This document shows positions 42,943 through 51,618 of a stretch of DNA of 64,000 bases, piece after piece (the stretch's first letter is position 1; the number at the start of each line of letters is the position of its first letter). Below the pieces are notes generated by a model. That model did no database searches and had not been told where the DNA came from. It saw nothing but the letters and a program-made list of their open reading frames with translations. The stretch spans positions 620,001 to 684,000 of the forward strand of contig NZ_JANFQP010000002.1 in the NCBI RefSeq assembly GCF_024436175.1, written 5' to 3'. Position numbers and translations under genes: made by a program. The DNA is from Kaistella montana (GTDB lineage: Bacteria; Bacteroidota; Bacteroidia; Flavobacteriales; Weeksellaceae).

Positions 42943-45021
42943 ATGGATTCCAAAAAAATTAAACCGTTTTTGTACCTCGGGATTTTTTATCTTCTGGTGT
43001 CTTTGGTTTTAAGAGTTGTTTTTATCTTTCACCCTATTACCAATGCGAGTTTCGGGGTTTTTGAAAGTTTGCAAATTCTATTGGTGGGATTGCTCAGTGA
43101 TATTTTTGTTTTCGTTTTGTCGAGCAGTTTATTGGCGTTGTATTTTCTATTTTTATCGAATTCTAAATACCAAAAACCGTTCGGTTATATCATTTTCGGA
43201 GTACTTGTAGCAGCATTTTGCTATACAGCTTTCGTTCCCGGAAATATTTTCAAGCAATATGGAGGTTCTTTTCCGGAAGTCGCGATGGCTTTTATTGGAA
43301 TGAAAACTTTGTTTTTTGGGTTAATGCTTTTTTTGCCTGCAAAAAGAGTGAAAATCCGAAATATTCTCTATTTCATTACCTTGTTTCTTTATGTTTTACT
43401 GATTATTTTCAATGCCGTAAGCGAATACTTTTTCTGGAATGAATTCGGGGTTCGGTACAATTTCATCGCGGTAGATTATCTGATTTACACCAATGAAGTT
43501 ATCGGAAATATCATGGAAAGTTATCCGGTAATTCCTCTGTTTTCCGTGATTTTCGCGCTGAGTTTAGTCATAACTTGGTTGGTATTCAAAAAAACGAAAG
43601 GCGAGTTGCTTGATCTTCCGAATTTTAAGCAAAAACTCATTTTGCTCGGTATTTTTTTGGTGTTGTGTGGCTTAAGTTTGGTGGTGATTCCGAAATTAGA
43701 ATCCATTAAAACCAACAATACTTTTGCGCAAGAAATTCAGGCAAATGGTTTCCCGAAATTTTACAAAGCTTTCACCCAAAAAGAACTCGATTATTTCCAA
43801 TTCTATCCAACGATGGACGAGAATTTGGCTGAACAACGATTTTTAAAACAATTTCAACCGCCAATTTTATCAAGAAATATTAGCCCTGAACATCCGGAAT
43901 TCAAGAAAAATGTCGTTTTAATTTCCATTGAAAGTCTTTCCGCTGATTTTCTTGCTCACTACGGAAATACGCAAAAAATTACGCCTTTTCTGGATAGTTT
44001 AGCCAATAAATCTCTGATGTTTACCAATCTTTATGCGACCGGAAATAGAACCGTTCGTGGTTTGGAAGCATTAACGCTTTGTATTCCTCCAACTGCCGGA
44101 GAAAGCATTATTAAAAGAGAAAATAATAAGAATAAATTCACCACAGGAAGCGTTTTCAAATCGAAAGGCTATGATGTGAAGTTTTTATACGGTGGCTACA
44201 GCTATTTCGACAATATGGAAGATTTCTATCAAGGAAATGGTTACGATATTGTGGACCGAAACGATTTTAAACCAGAAGAAATTACTTTCGCGAATGTTTG
44301 GGGCGTTTCCGATGAAGATATGGCGAAAAAAGCGATTGAAGTGATGAATAAGGAAGCGAAATCGGGAAAACCTTTTTTCAACCATTGGATGACGGTTTCC
44401 AATCACCGACCATTCACTTATCCGGAAGGAAGAATTGATATTCCAGGAACTGCAAAATCGCGAGATGGCGGCGTGAAATATACCGATTATTCGCTCAGGA
44501 GGTTCTTTGAAATGGCGAAGAAACAAGATTGGTACAAGAATACCGTTTTCGTTATTGTTGCAGATCATTGTGCATCGAGTGCAGGAAAAACCGAGCTTCC
44601 TATGGACAAATACCGAATTCCGGGAATGATTTTTTCTGAAGGTTTCGTTGCTCCAAGACAATTCAACCAATTGATGTCGCAAATCGATGTGATGCCTACT
44701 TTATTTGGACTTTTAAATTTTAATTATCAGTCGAAATTTTTAGGACAAGATGTTTTTAGCGGTAGTTTCCAGCCGAAAGCTTATGTAGCGACTTATCAGG
44801 ATTTGGGTTTAATTAAAGATAATTATTTGACCGTAATTTCTCCGACAAAAAAAGTAAGGCAGTATTCACTAACCCTTCAGAAATCGGATTTACCTGAAAA
44901 TTTCAAGCTTTATTACGATGAAAATCTCGTTAAAAATACGGTACAGAATTTGGTTGATGACTGCGTTTCTGTATTTCAATCAACGAGCGATTGGGTGCAA
45001 AAAAATAAACTGAATCAATAA
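42943..45021 (+). CDS. LtaS-like membrane sulfatase-fold transferase
   Basis: A 692-residue protein: five membrane helices in the first ~220 residues, then an extracytoplasmic alkaline-phosphatase/sulfatase domain. VLISIESLSADFLAHYG supplies the first metal Glu, the likely catalytic Thr is in ATGNRTVRGLEAL, and VADHC supplies Asp-His metal ligands; HWMTVSNHRPFTYP is typical of the family. In Gram-negatives such proteins transfer phosphoglycerol or phosphoethanolamine to glycans or lipid A. Since lipoteichoic acid is not expected here, the acceptor is unknown. Confidence 0.85.
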   Translation: MDSKKIKPFLYLGIFYLLVSLVLRVVFIFHPITNASFGVFESLQILLVGLLSDIFVFVLSSSLLALYFLFLSNSKYQKPFGYIIFGVLVAAFCYTAFVPGNIFKQYGGSFPEVAMAFIGMKTLFFGLMLFLPAKRVKIRNILYFITLFLYVLLIIFNAVSEYFFWNEFGVRYNFIAVDYLIYTNEVIGNIMESYPVIPLFSVIFALSLVITWLVFKKTKGELLDLPNFKQKLILLGIFLVLCGLSLVVIPKLESIKTNNTFAQEIQANGFPKFYKAFTQKELDYFQFYPTMDENLAEQRFLKQFQPPILSRNISPEHPEFKKNVVLISIESLSADFLAHYGNTQKITPFLDSLANKSLMFTNLYATGNRTVRGLEALTLCIPPTAGESIIKRENNKNKFTTGSVFKSKGYDVKFLYGGYSYFDNMEDFYQGNGYDIVDRNDFKPEEITFANVWGVSDEDMAKKAIEVMNKEAKSGKPFFNHWMTVSNHRPFTYPEGRIDIPGTAKSRDGGVKYTDYSLRRFFEMAKKQDWYKNTVFVIVADHCASSAGKTELPMDKYRIPGMIFSEGFVAPRQFNQLMSQIDVMPTLFGLLNFNYQSKFLGQDVFSGSFQPKAYVATYQDLGLIKDNYLTVISPTKKVRQYSLTLQKSDLPENFKLYYDENLVKNTVQNLVDDCVSVFQSTSDWVQKNKLNQ

Positions 45022-45066
45022 TTTTTTGTACTTTTAGTTCCGAATTTTAATTAAAAAATAGTCATT

Positions 45067-45924
45067 ATGAGATGGACAAACGATAGAAGCGACAATGTGG
45101 ACGATCGCCGCGGTTTTGGTAGTGGAGGCGGAATGCTTGTAGGCGGAGGTTTAGGAACGCTTATTATTGCGGCAATTATTTTTTTCCTTGGAGGCGATCC
45201 TTCTGCGATTCTTTCTTCCGGAATGGGAAGTTCTACGCAACAAACCGAACAGAGAGATTTGACTCCGGATGAGTTGAAAGTGAGAGAATTTGTACAAATG
45301 GTTACTTACGAAACTGAGCAAACTTGGGGTGAAATTTTCAAGGAAAATGGAATGCAATACAGAGCACCGAAAGTAGTTTTGTTTGAAAACGCAACGCAAT
45401 CCGGTTGTGGTGCGGCTCAAGCTGCGATGGGACCATTTTATTGTCCGGCTGATCAAACGGTTTATATGGATATGAGTTTCTTCCAAGAATTACAGCAAAG
45501 ATTTGGCGCGCAGGTTACAGAATTTTCTATCGCTTATGTGATGGCTCATGAAATCGGTCACCACGTACAAACGCTTTTGGGAACTACACAAAAAGTCGAT
45601 CAACTTAGAAATAGCGGAAGATATTCGGAATCGGATATGAACAGAGTTTCTGTAGCGACAGAACTTCAAGCGGATTTCTACGCCGGAGTTTGGGCAAAAC
45701 AAACCGACAACCGCGAAAAAATATTAGAACCAGGCGATATCGAGTCAGCAATTTCCGCAGCAGAAGCAGTTGGTGATGACAATATTCAGAAGCGTTCGCA
45801 AGGATATGTAAATCAGGAAGGTTTCACACACGGAAGTTCCGCGCAACGAAAAGAATGGTTTATGAAAGGCTATAACACCGGTGATATCCGACAAGGAGAC
45901 ACTTTCAATGCCTTGTTAAAATAA
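45067..45924 (+). CDS. YpfJ-like neutral zinc metallopeptidase
   Basis: A 285-residue protein of the YpfJ/KPN_02809 family. MRWTNDRSDNVDDRRG starts the conserved cytoplasmic tail, a Gly-rich membrane helix follows (about 28-47), then a predicted periplasmic zincin domain with HEIGHHVQ (motif HExxH). A disulfide or metal role is possible for the two Cys in SGCGAAQAAMGPFYC. It could share a transcript with the LtaS-like gene 45 nt upstream. Substrate unknown. Confidence 0.88.
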   Translation: MRWTNDRSDNVDDRRGFGSGGGMLVGGGLGTLIIAAIIFFLGGDPSAILSSGMGSSTQQTEQRDLTPDELKVREFVQMVTYETEQTWGEIFKENGMQYRAPKVVLFENATQSGCGAAQAAMGPFYCPADQTVYMDMSFFQELQQRFGAQVTEFSIAYVMAHEIGHHVQTLLGTTQKVDQLRNSGRYSESDMNRVSVATELQADFYAGVWAKQTDNREKILEPGDIESAISAAEAVGDDNIQKRSQGYVNQEGFTHGSSAQRKEWFMKGYNTGDIRQGDTFNALLK

Positions 45925-45930
45925 AATAAA

Positions 45931-45957
45931 AATTCCCGAATTATTCGGGATTTTTTT
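45931..45957 (+). terminator. Terminator of the ypfJ-like gene
   Basis: AATTCCCGAAT pairs with ATTCGGGATT, followed by seven T. Confidence 0.9.
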
Positions 45958-45970
45958 GGCATTAAAACAA

Positions 45971-46004
45971 AAACCGCGATACCCAAAAACGGATATCGCG
46001 GTTT
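45971..46004. terminator. Second hairpin, for the converging small gene
   Basis: Perfect 11-bp stem AAACCGCGATA/TATCGCGGTTT; T-rich downstream on the minus strand, 22 nt after that gene's stop. Confidence 0.8.
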
Positions 46005-46026
46005 CTTTTATATATGAAAACGATGT

Positions 46027-46269
46027 TTAGTTTTGATTTACAGAGTTTTCTGCAGAAGTTTTCACTTCTTCTACTTTACTTTGAACTTGTGAAGCTACAT
46101 CGTTTGCTTTAGCTTTCAAGTCGCTTCCGAATTTGTTGAAGTTGTCTTTTGCAGTGTTGAGTTTATCTTTTACTGCTTGTTTTTCTTCTGGAGTTGAATT
46201 TTTGTACTTCCAAAAAGCTAATGCTCCAAGTCCCAATAATGCAAGTAATCCGTTTCTTTTAGTGCTCAT
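46027..46269 (-). CDS. Small YtxH-like helical membrane protein
   Basis: An 80-residue protein: basic start MSTKRNG, one short membrane helix (about 8-20), then a Lys/Glu/Asn-rich amphipathic tail with 11-residue periodicity (AKDNFNKFGSD, LKAKANDVASQ, VQSKVEEVKTS). It resembles YtxH-type stress proteins. The frame opens at 46350, but the ATG at 46269 gives the coherent start. The 238-base gap upstream of it holds the pruA terminator and otherwise nothing I recognise; no clear -7 box. Confidence 0.7.
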   Translation of the reverse strand: MSTKRNGLLALLGLGALAFWKYKNSTPEEKQAVKDKLNTAKDNFNKFGSDLKAKANDVASQVQSKVEEVKTSAENSVNQN

Positions 46270-46462
46270 AATTTTAAGTTTTAAGTGGTTTTTTGAAAAA
46301 ATTAATTTGATATTAATGTAATTGTAAAAAGCGTGCCATCTATTTATCAAAATATATAAATTTTTGTTAAAATACTTATTCAGTTAGTTGGTATTAGCTA
46401 TTCTTCGATGAAAAAAATATCGATAATTTTTTAGGGTTTTGTTTAGAATTTTTAAATAAAAA

Positions 46463-46487
46463 AAACTCTGCCATAAAGACAGAGTTT
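46463..46487 (-). terminator. Terminator of pruA
   Basis: Stem AAACTCTG/CAGAGTTT with a 9-nt loop and T-run on the minus strand, 21 nt after the pruA stop. Confidence 0.85.
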
Positions 46488-46507
46488 CAATTCGTTATGT
46501 GGCAATT

Positions 46508-48133
46508 TTAGCCTAAATAAGGATATTTATAATCTTTCGGAGAAATAAAAGTTTCTTTGATGCTTCTCACAGAAACCCATCTCAAAAGATTCATTTTAGA
46601 ACCTGCTTTGTCATTGGTTCCGGAAGCTCTAGCTCCACCAAAAGGTTGCTGTCCAACAACTGCACCAGTTGGTTTATCATTGATGTAGAAGTTTCCTGCA
46701 GCATTTTCTAAAGCTTTATAAGCTTCATCAATCGCATAACGATCTTGCGCGAAAATTGATCCTGTAAGTGAATATGGTGAAGTTTCATCAACTAATTTCA
46801 AAGTTTCTTTCCAATCTTTATCTTCATAAACAAATACGGAAAGAATTGGTCCGAAAATTTCCTCACAAACCGATTCGTATTTTGGATTGGTTGTTTCAAT
46901 CACGGTTGGCTCTACGAACCATCCTTTAGAATCGTCGCATTTTCCACCAAGAATTACGGAAGCGTCTCCGGATTTTTCAGCTCTTTCAATATATCCTTTG
47001 CATTTTTCAAAAGAATTTTTGTCGATTACCGCGTTGATGAAATTAGAAGGATCTTCAGGGCTTCCCATTTTTACGGTTTTCAATTGAGCTTCCATTACTT
47101 TTTTCACATCGTTCCAAAGCGATTTCGGAACATAAGCTCTTGAAGCCGCTGAACATTTTTGACCTTGGTATTCGAAAGCGCCACGCACCAAACCTGTTGC
47201 AACTGCTTCTACATTGGCAGAAGGATGCACCATTACGAAATCTTTTCCACCGGTTTCGCCAACGATTCTTGGGTACGTTTTGTATTGGTGAATATTGTCA
47301 CCAATCATTTTCCACATTCCTTGGAATACTTTGGTAGAGCCTGTAAAATGCAATCCTGCAAAATCTGGATGCGCCAAAACTTTCTCTGCAGTTTCTTTAC
47401 CATCCGTGAAAACCATATTGATTACCCCTGCAGGTAAACCAGCTTCGATAAGAATATCCATAATGATTTTAGCAGAAAGAACTTGTTTGTCCGAAGGTTT
47501 CCAAACCACTACATTTCCCATCATCGCCATACAAGTTGGCAAGTTTCCGGAAATCGCAGTAAAGTTGAAAGGAGTTACGGCAAAACAAAAACCTTCCAAT
47601 GGACGATATTCTGATCTGTTCCAAATTCCAGCATCAGAAACTGGCTGATCAGAATAAATTTCAGTCATAAATTCTGCGTTATAACGAAGAAAATCGATGA
47701 ATTCGCAAGCAGCATCAATTTCCGCCTGATGAACATTTTTACTTTGCCCGATCATCGTCGCTGCGTTGAGTTGGTCACGGTAAGGACCTGCGATTAAATC
47801 TGCTGCTTTTAAGAAAATAGCTGCACGCTGTTCCCAACCGAGGTTGTTCCATTTTTCTTTTGCTGCAAGAGCGGTATTGATGGCTTCATCCACATGTTGC
47901 ATGTTTCCTCTGTAATAGAAACCAAGGTCATGCTGATGATCTTGAGGAGAGCTAATTGCGATTTTTTCATCAGATTTCACTTCTTTCCCGTTGATGATCA
48001 TTGGAATTTCTACCTTTTCTGCCCACATTTTTTTGTAGGTTGCTATTAAGGATTTCACTTCGGCAGATCCTGGTTCGTAGGTTCTTACCGGTTCGTTCAC
48101 TGCGAAAGGAACTTGCGAAATTGCTTTTGACAT
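46508..48133 (-). CDS. pruA: L-glutamate gamma-semialdehyde dehydrogenase
   Basis: A 541-residue aldehyde dehydrogenase that oxidises glutamate semialdehyde (from proline via P5C) to glutamate with NAD+. The catalytic Cys is in YQGQKCSAASRAY and the general-base Glu in VGETGGKDF; FNFTAISGNLP is typical of single-domain PruA. The proline dehydrogenase partner is not in the window. The frame extends to 48199, but the ATG at 48133 gives MSKAISQVPFAV and the -7 box at 48169-48176 lies within the extension, so it is chosen. Confidence 0.93.
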   Translation of the reverse strand: MSKAISQVPFAVNEPVRTYEPGSAEVKSLIATYKKMWAEKVEIPMIINGKEVKSDEKIAISSPQDHQHDLGFYYRGNMQHVDEAINTALAAKEKWNNLGWEQRAAIFLKAADLIAGPYRDQLNAATMIGQSKNVHQAEIDAACEFIDFLRYNAEFMTEIYSDQPVSDAGIWNRSEYRPLEGFCFAVTPFNFTAISGNLPTCMAMMGNVVVWKPSDKQVLSAKIIMDILIEAGLPAGVINMVFTDGKETAEKVLAHPDFAGLHFTGSTKVFQGMWKMIGDNIHQYKTYPRIVGETGGKDFVMVHPSANVEAVATGLVRGAFEYQGQKCSAASRAYVPKSLWNDVKKVMEAQLKTVKMGSPEDPSNFINAVIDKNSFEKCKGYIERAEKSGDASVILGGKCDDSKGWFVEPTVIETTNPKYESVCEEIFGPILSVFVYEDKDWKETLKLVDETSPYSLTGSIFAQDRYAIDEAYKALENAAGNFYINDKPTGAVVGQQPFGGARASGTNDKAGSKMNLLRWVSVRSIKETFISPKDYKYPYLG

Positions 48134-48168
48134 ATTTTTAATTTTTATTGATTTTTTTGTGAATGTTA

Positions 48169-48176
48169 CAAAGTTA
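48169..48176 (-). promoter_or_regulatory. -7 box of pruA
   Basis: TAACTTTG on the minus strand, 35 nt before the ATG. Confidence 0.55.
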
Positions 48177-48216
48177 AGTGAATTGTGGCAATAAGCCAAA
48201 AACCACTCTTGGTAGA

Positions 48217-48867
48217 TTATTCTTTTACAAGGATTTTTTCACTGACAATTTTGCTTAATACCAACTCTTTTCCGGAAATTTTAATGAGCATCGACTGGTC
48301 GAATTTTTCGATTTCTAAAACTTCTATTTTTTGTCCTAATTCCAGATTTTTGTCATTAAGAAAACTCAAGAAATCCTCATCGGTTAAAGTTACAGCAGCA
48401 AAAACGACCTGATCTTTCACCTCACAATTGCTTAGTTTTTTTAGATCTTGGGCAATAATATTTCCGTCTTTATCTGGGATGGGTTCGCCGTGTGGATCAT
48501 ATTTTGGGTAATTCAAGAGTTCATCCATTTTATCAAAAAAAGTTTCTGAATGGATATGTTCCAGTTGCTCGGCAATTTCATGAACATTTTCCCAGCCGAA
48601 ATTCATTTTTTCCACCAGAAACATTTCTGTTAATCGGTGTTTTCGAACGACCAAGGCAGCTTGTTTTTTTCCGGAATCAGTTACTTTTAGAGGTTTATAA
48701 CTTTCATAAACAACCCAGCCTTTATCCATAAATTTCTTCATCATGTTGTTTACGCTCGGCATTTTCACATTTAAGAATTTGCTCAGTTCGTTGATGGTTA
48801 CGGTGTTTTCAGCGGTTATTAAATGGAAAATTGCTTTAAGGTAATTTTCTTCGGTAAGGGAAATCAT
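48217..48867 (-). CDS. DtxR/MntR-family metal-dependent regulator
   Basis: A 216-residue three-domain repressor: N-terminal winged helix (about 1-65, SLTEENYLKAIFHL and ELSKFLNVKMPSVNNMMKKF), the metal-binding dimerisation domain (about 66-140, VRKHRLTEMFLVEKM and EQLEHIHSETFFDKMDELL with candidate ligands) and a FeoA/SH3-like end. Such proteins sense Mn2+ or Fe2+. The frame opens at 48960, but the ATG at 48867 starts the conserved domain and lies just after a -7 box. A palindrome over that box suggests self-repression. No metal transporter is adjacent. Confidence 0.9.
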   Translation of the reverse strand: MISLTEENYLKAIFHLITAENTVTINELSKFLNVKMPSVNNMMKKFMDKGWVVYESYKPLKVTDSGKKQAALVVRKHRLTEMFLVEKMNFGWENVHEIAEQLEHIHSETFFDKMDELLNYPKYDPHGEPIPDKDGNIIAQDLKKLSNCEVKDQVVFAAVTLTDEDFLSFLNDKNLELGQKIEVLEIEKFDQSMLIKISGKELVLSKIVSEKILVKE

Positions 48868-48870
48868 AAA

Positions 48871-48898
48871 GTTAGATTGAGTATAATACAAATCTAAC
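48871..48898. promoter_or_regulatory. Palindromic operator candidate of the DtxR-family gene
   Basis: Arms GTTAGATT (48871-48878) and AATCTAAC (48891-48898) are exact complements around a 12-bp centre that itself contains GTATAATAC. It lies 3 bp from the ATG and includes the -7 box. The TTAG...CTAA ends resemble DtxR/IdeR-type sites; that likeness is an inference. The rest of the 326-base gap up to 49193 holds a short direct repeat. Confidence 0.6.
48889..48896 (-). promoter_or_regulatory. -7 box of the DtxR-family gene
   Basis: TAGATTTG on the minus strand, 21 nt before the ATG, formed by the right arm of the palindrome. Confidence 0.55.
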
Positions 48899-49110
48899 AA
48901 TAATAAATTGACAAAAAAAACGCACAATGAAATTGTACGTTTATCAACCTTCAAGAACACTACATTGTATGATTAAAAAGCATGAGAATTTTTTAATGAA
49001 AATGTATGTTTTTCGTAGGTTTAATTTTAAAATGGTTATTAGCTTTTTGTTTTCTTCGTTTTTGCATGACAAAGATGATACAATATTTTGTAAATAATTC
49101 AGGTGTTTTA

Positions 49111-49144
49111 ACCCTTTTTTCACCGTGTAATCACCCTTTTTTTC
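49111..49144 (+). repeat. Short direct repeat upstream of the aldolase gene
   Basis: ACCCTTTTTTC at 49111-49121 recurs as ACCCTTTTTTTC at 49133-49144, 22 bp apart (two helical turns). An imperfect -7 box TAAATTTC follows at 49181-49188, 5 nt before the ATG. Confidence 0.35.
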
Positions 49145-49193
49145 TAAATTTATCGGAAATATTAGTTACATCCAATTATTTAAATTTCCATAG

Positions 49194-50225
49194 ATGAAAT
49201 ACTCTTTTAAAAATGATTATTCCGAAGGTTGCCATCCAAGAATTCTTGAGGCTTTGGTAAAGTATAATTCTATTCAGCAAAATGGTTACGGCCTTGATGA
49301 ATATTCCCAAAACGCTAAGGAAATCATCTTGAAGAAGATCAATAATCCAAAAGCGGAAGTACATTTTGTATCGGGTGGAACTCAGGCCAATTTAATTGTG
49401 ATTTCCGCCTTTTTAAGGCCTCATGAAAGTGTAGTAGCTGTAGAAACTGGTCATATTTTCACTAATGAAACTGGCGCTATCGAGGCAACCGGCCACAAAG
49501 TACATGGCGTAGCAACCAAAGATGGTAAGTTAAAACCTGAAGATGTTCAGAAAATCATGGATCTTCATACCAATATTCCACATCAGGTGAAACAGAAATT
49601 GGTTTATATATCGAATTCTACTGAAGTTGGAACGATTTATTCAAAACGGGAATTACAGGATTTGTATGAATTCTGCCAAGAAAAAAAACTTTATCTCTTT
49701 CTTGATGGCGCAAGACTTGGCCATGCTTTAACTTCGGAAACCAACGATTTAACATTGGAAGATATTGCAAAATATACAGACGCTTTTTATTTGGGAGGAA
49801 CAAAAAACGGAGCGTTAATTGGCGAAGCAATTGTCATTTCTAATGAAAATTTGCAAAAGGAATTCGGGTTTCATTTAAAACAAAAAGGAGCGATGTTGGC
49901 GAAAGGAAGGCTTCTCGGAATTCAATTTCAGGAATTGTTGAAAGATGATTTGTACTTTGAATTGGCCAAACATGCCAATGAGAAGGCGATGGAAATTAAA
50001 AAAGCATTTAAAGAGCAGGGTTGCAGTTTTCTGGCTGAAACATTTACCAACCAAATTTTCCCTATTTTAACCCAAAGCCAGATCGACCAACTTTCGCGGA
50101 ATTACGATTTTTATGTTTGGAAAAAGATAGATGAAGAGCAATCAGCCATTAGAATCATTACTTCTTGGGCAACGACAGATGAAATTGTTGCAAATTTTAC
50201 AAATGAAATTAAAAATTTGAAATGA
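49194..50225 (+). CDS. Threonine aldolase-family PLP enzyme
   Basis: A 343-residue fold-type I PLP enzyme of the beta-eliminating lyase/threonine aldolase group. Family marks: FKNDYSEGCHPRIL at the N-terminus, FVSGGTQANL (phosphate and ring stacking), LDGARLGHAL, and the PLP lysine in LGGTKNGALIGEA. The usual reaction is cleavage of threonine or allo-threonine to glycine and acetaldehyde. Its last four bases overlap the next gene (ATGA). Confidence 0.85.
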   Translation: MKYSFKNDYSEGCHPRILEALVKYNSIQQNGYGLDEYSQNAKEIILKKINNPKAEVHFVSGGTQANLIVISAFLRPHESVVAVETGHIFTNETGAIEATGHKVHGVATKDGKLKPEDVQKIMDLHTNIPHQVKQKLVYISNSTEVGTIYSKRELQDLYEFCQEKKLYLFLDGARLGHALTSETNDLTLEDIAKYTDAFYLGGTKNGALIGEAIVISNENLQKEFGFHLKQKGAMLAKGRLLGIQFQELLKDDLYFELAKHANEKAMEIKKAFKEQGCSFLAETFTNQIFPILTQSQIDQLSRNYDFYVWKKIDEEQSAIRIITSWATTDEIVANFTNEIKNLK

Positions 50226-51565
50226 AAAAGACCTTTTTTTTTCTAGCGTTGTTGACGTCTTTGATTATCAATGCACAGAAAACCGTAAAAGATCCTGAAA
50301 TTGTGAGATATGTAAATCAGGTGAATAAGGATTCTCTTAAAGCGAATATTGAAAAACTCGTGAGTTTCGGAACCCGACATACCATGAGCTCTACTTCTGA
50401 TCCTTATAAAGGAATTGGTGCAGCAAGAAACTGGGTATTGGCCAAATTCAGAAATTACGCCAAGAATTCTGGTGGAAGGATGGAAGTATTTCTTCAGAAT
50501 GAAGATTTGCAGCCCGATGGAAAGCGCATCAACAAAGTTACCAACTTGGGAAATGCATCGGCATTGTTAAAAGGAACCGATCCCAATGATAAAAGGATCA
50601 TTATAATTTCCGGCCACCTTGATTCACGGGTTTCTGACGTTATGGATGCGAGTGGTTTTGCACCAGGCGCCAATGATGATGGGAGCGGATTAGCCGCGGT
50701 GATAGAAAGTGCGAGGATTTTAAGTCAATCAAAATTTCCGGTTTCAATTCTTTTCGTTGCAGTAAGCGGAGAAGAACAGGGACTTTTGGGTGCGAAAATG
50801 TTAGCAGACAAAGCAAAAGCTGAAAATTGGGAAATAGAAGCAGTTTTGAATAATGACATGATTGGAAATAATAGCTTTGATGCGCCTAAAAATTCCGGTA
50901 CGCCGAAACTTCGAATTTTCAGTGAGGGTTTACCGGCGTTTGAAACAGAAAAAAATTCGCCGACTATCAGAAATTACGGTCTTGAAAATGATGGTCCAGC
51001 ACGACAACTTGCGCGGTACATAAAAGAAATAGGAGAAGAATACGTGAAAAATATAGACATCAAAATGATTTACAGAAACGACCGTTTTTTGCGAGGCGGG
51101 GATCATACTCCTTTTGTCAATCATGGATTTACGGCAGTTCGTTTAACGGATTATTATGAAAATTACGATCATCAGCATCAGGATATCAGGACAGAAAAAG
51201 GAAAAAAATATGGGGATTTAGCTGATTTTATGGATTTTGATTATTTAAGAACGAACACAGCTGTAAACGTTGCTGTTTTGGCTAATTTGGCGAAATCTGT
51301 TCCACGACCTGAAAATGTTTTAATGGATGTAAAGGAACTGTCAAATACCACAAAATTGAGTTGGGAAAAGCCTTCTTTAGGAAAAATCAAAGGCTATGAG
51401 GTGTTGGTTAGAGAAACGGATAGTTCTGTTTGGACCGGGAAAATTTTTACCACAGAAACTTCAATCACGATTCCTTATTCAAAAGATAATTTTCTTTTTG
51501 CGGTGCGAAGTATTTCGGAATCTGGAAACGAAAGTTTACCCGTAATTCCTAAAATATCAAGATAA
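50222..51565 (+). CDS. Secreted M28-family metallopeptidase with C-terminal Fn3-like domain
   Basis: A 447-residue exported aminopeptidase-like protein. Signal peptide to about INAQ (residues 16-19). Two-zinc site motifs in order: SGHLDS, GANDDGSG, SGEEQG (catalytic and ligand Glu), NNDMIG and a late His in YENYDHQHQD. Residues about 360-447 form a fibronectin-III-like module (LSWEKPSLGKIKGYEVLVRE). Start ATG overlaps the aldolase stop, implying coupled translation of an unlikely pair. Terminator follows at once. Confidence 0.87.
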   Translation: MKKTFFFLALLTSLIINAQKTVKDPEIVRYVNQVNKDSLKANIEKLVSFGTRHTMSSTSDPYKGIGAARNWVLAKFRNYAKNSGGRMEVFLQNEDLQPDGKRINKVTNLGNASALLKGTDPNDKRIIIISGHLDSRVSDVMDASGFAPGANDDGSGLAAVIESARILSQSKFPVSILFVAVSGEEQGLLGAKMLADKAKAENWEIEAVLNNDMIGNNSFDAPKNSGTPKLRIFSEGLPAFETEKNSPTIRNYGLENDGPARQLARYIKEIGEEYVKNIDIKMIYRNDRFLRGGDHTPFVNHGFTAVRLTDYYENYDHQHQDIRTEKGKKYGDLADFMDFDYLRTNTAVNVAVLANLAKSVPRPENVLMDVKELSNTTKLSWEKPSLGKIKGYEVLVRETDSSVWTGKIFTTETSITIPYSKDNFLFAVRSISESGNESLPVIPKISR

Positions 51566-51567
51566 AA

Positions 51568-51594
51568 AAATCCACTCAGCGATTGAGTGGATTT
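51568..51594 (+). terminator. Terminator of the aldolase-M28 pair
   Basis: Perfect 11-bp stem AAATCCACTCA/TGAGTGGATTT; A-run on the left makes it usable for convergent fabI as well. Confidence 0.85.
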
Positions 51595-51618
51595 AAATAT
51601 GATTAAAGAATCTGATTC

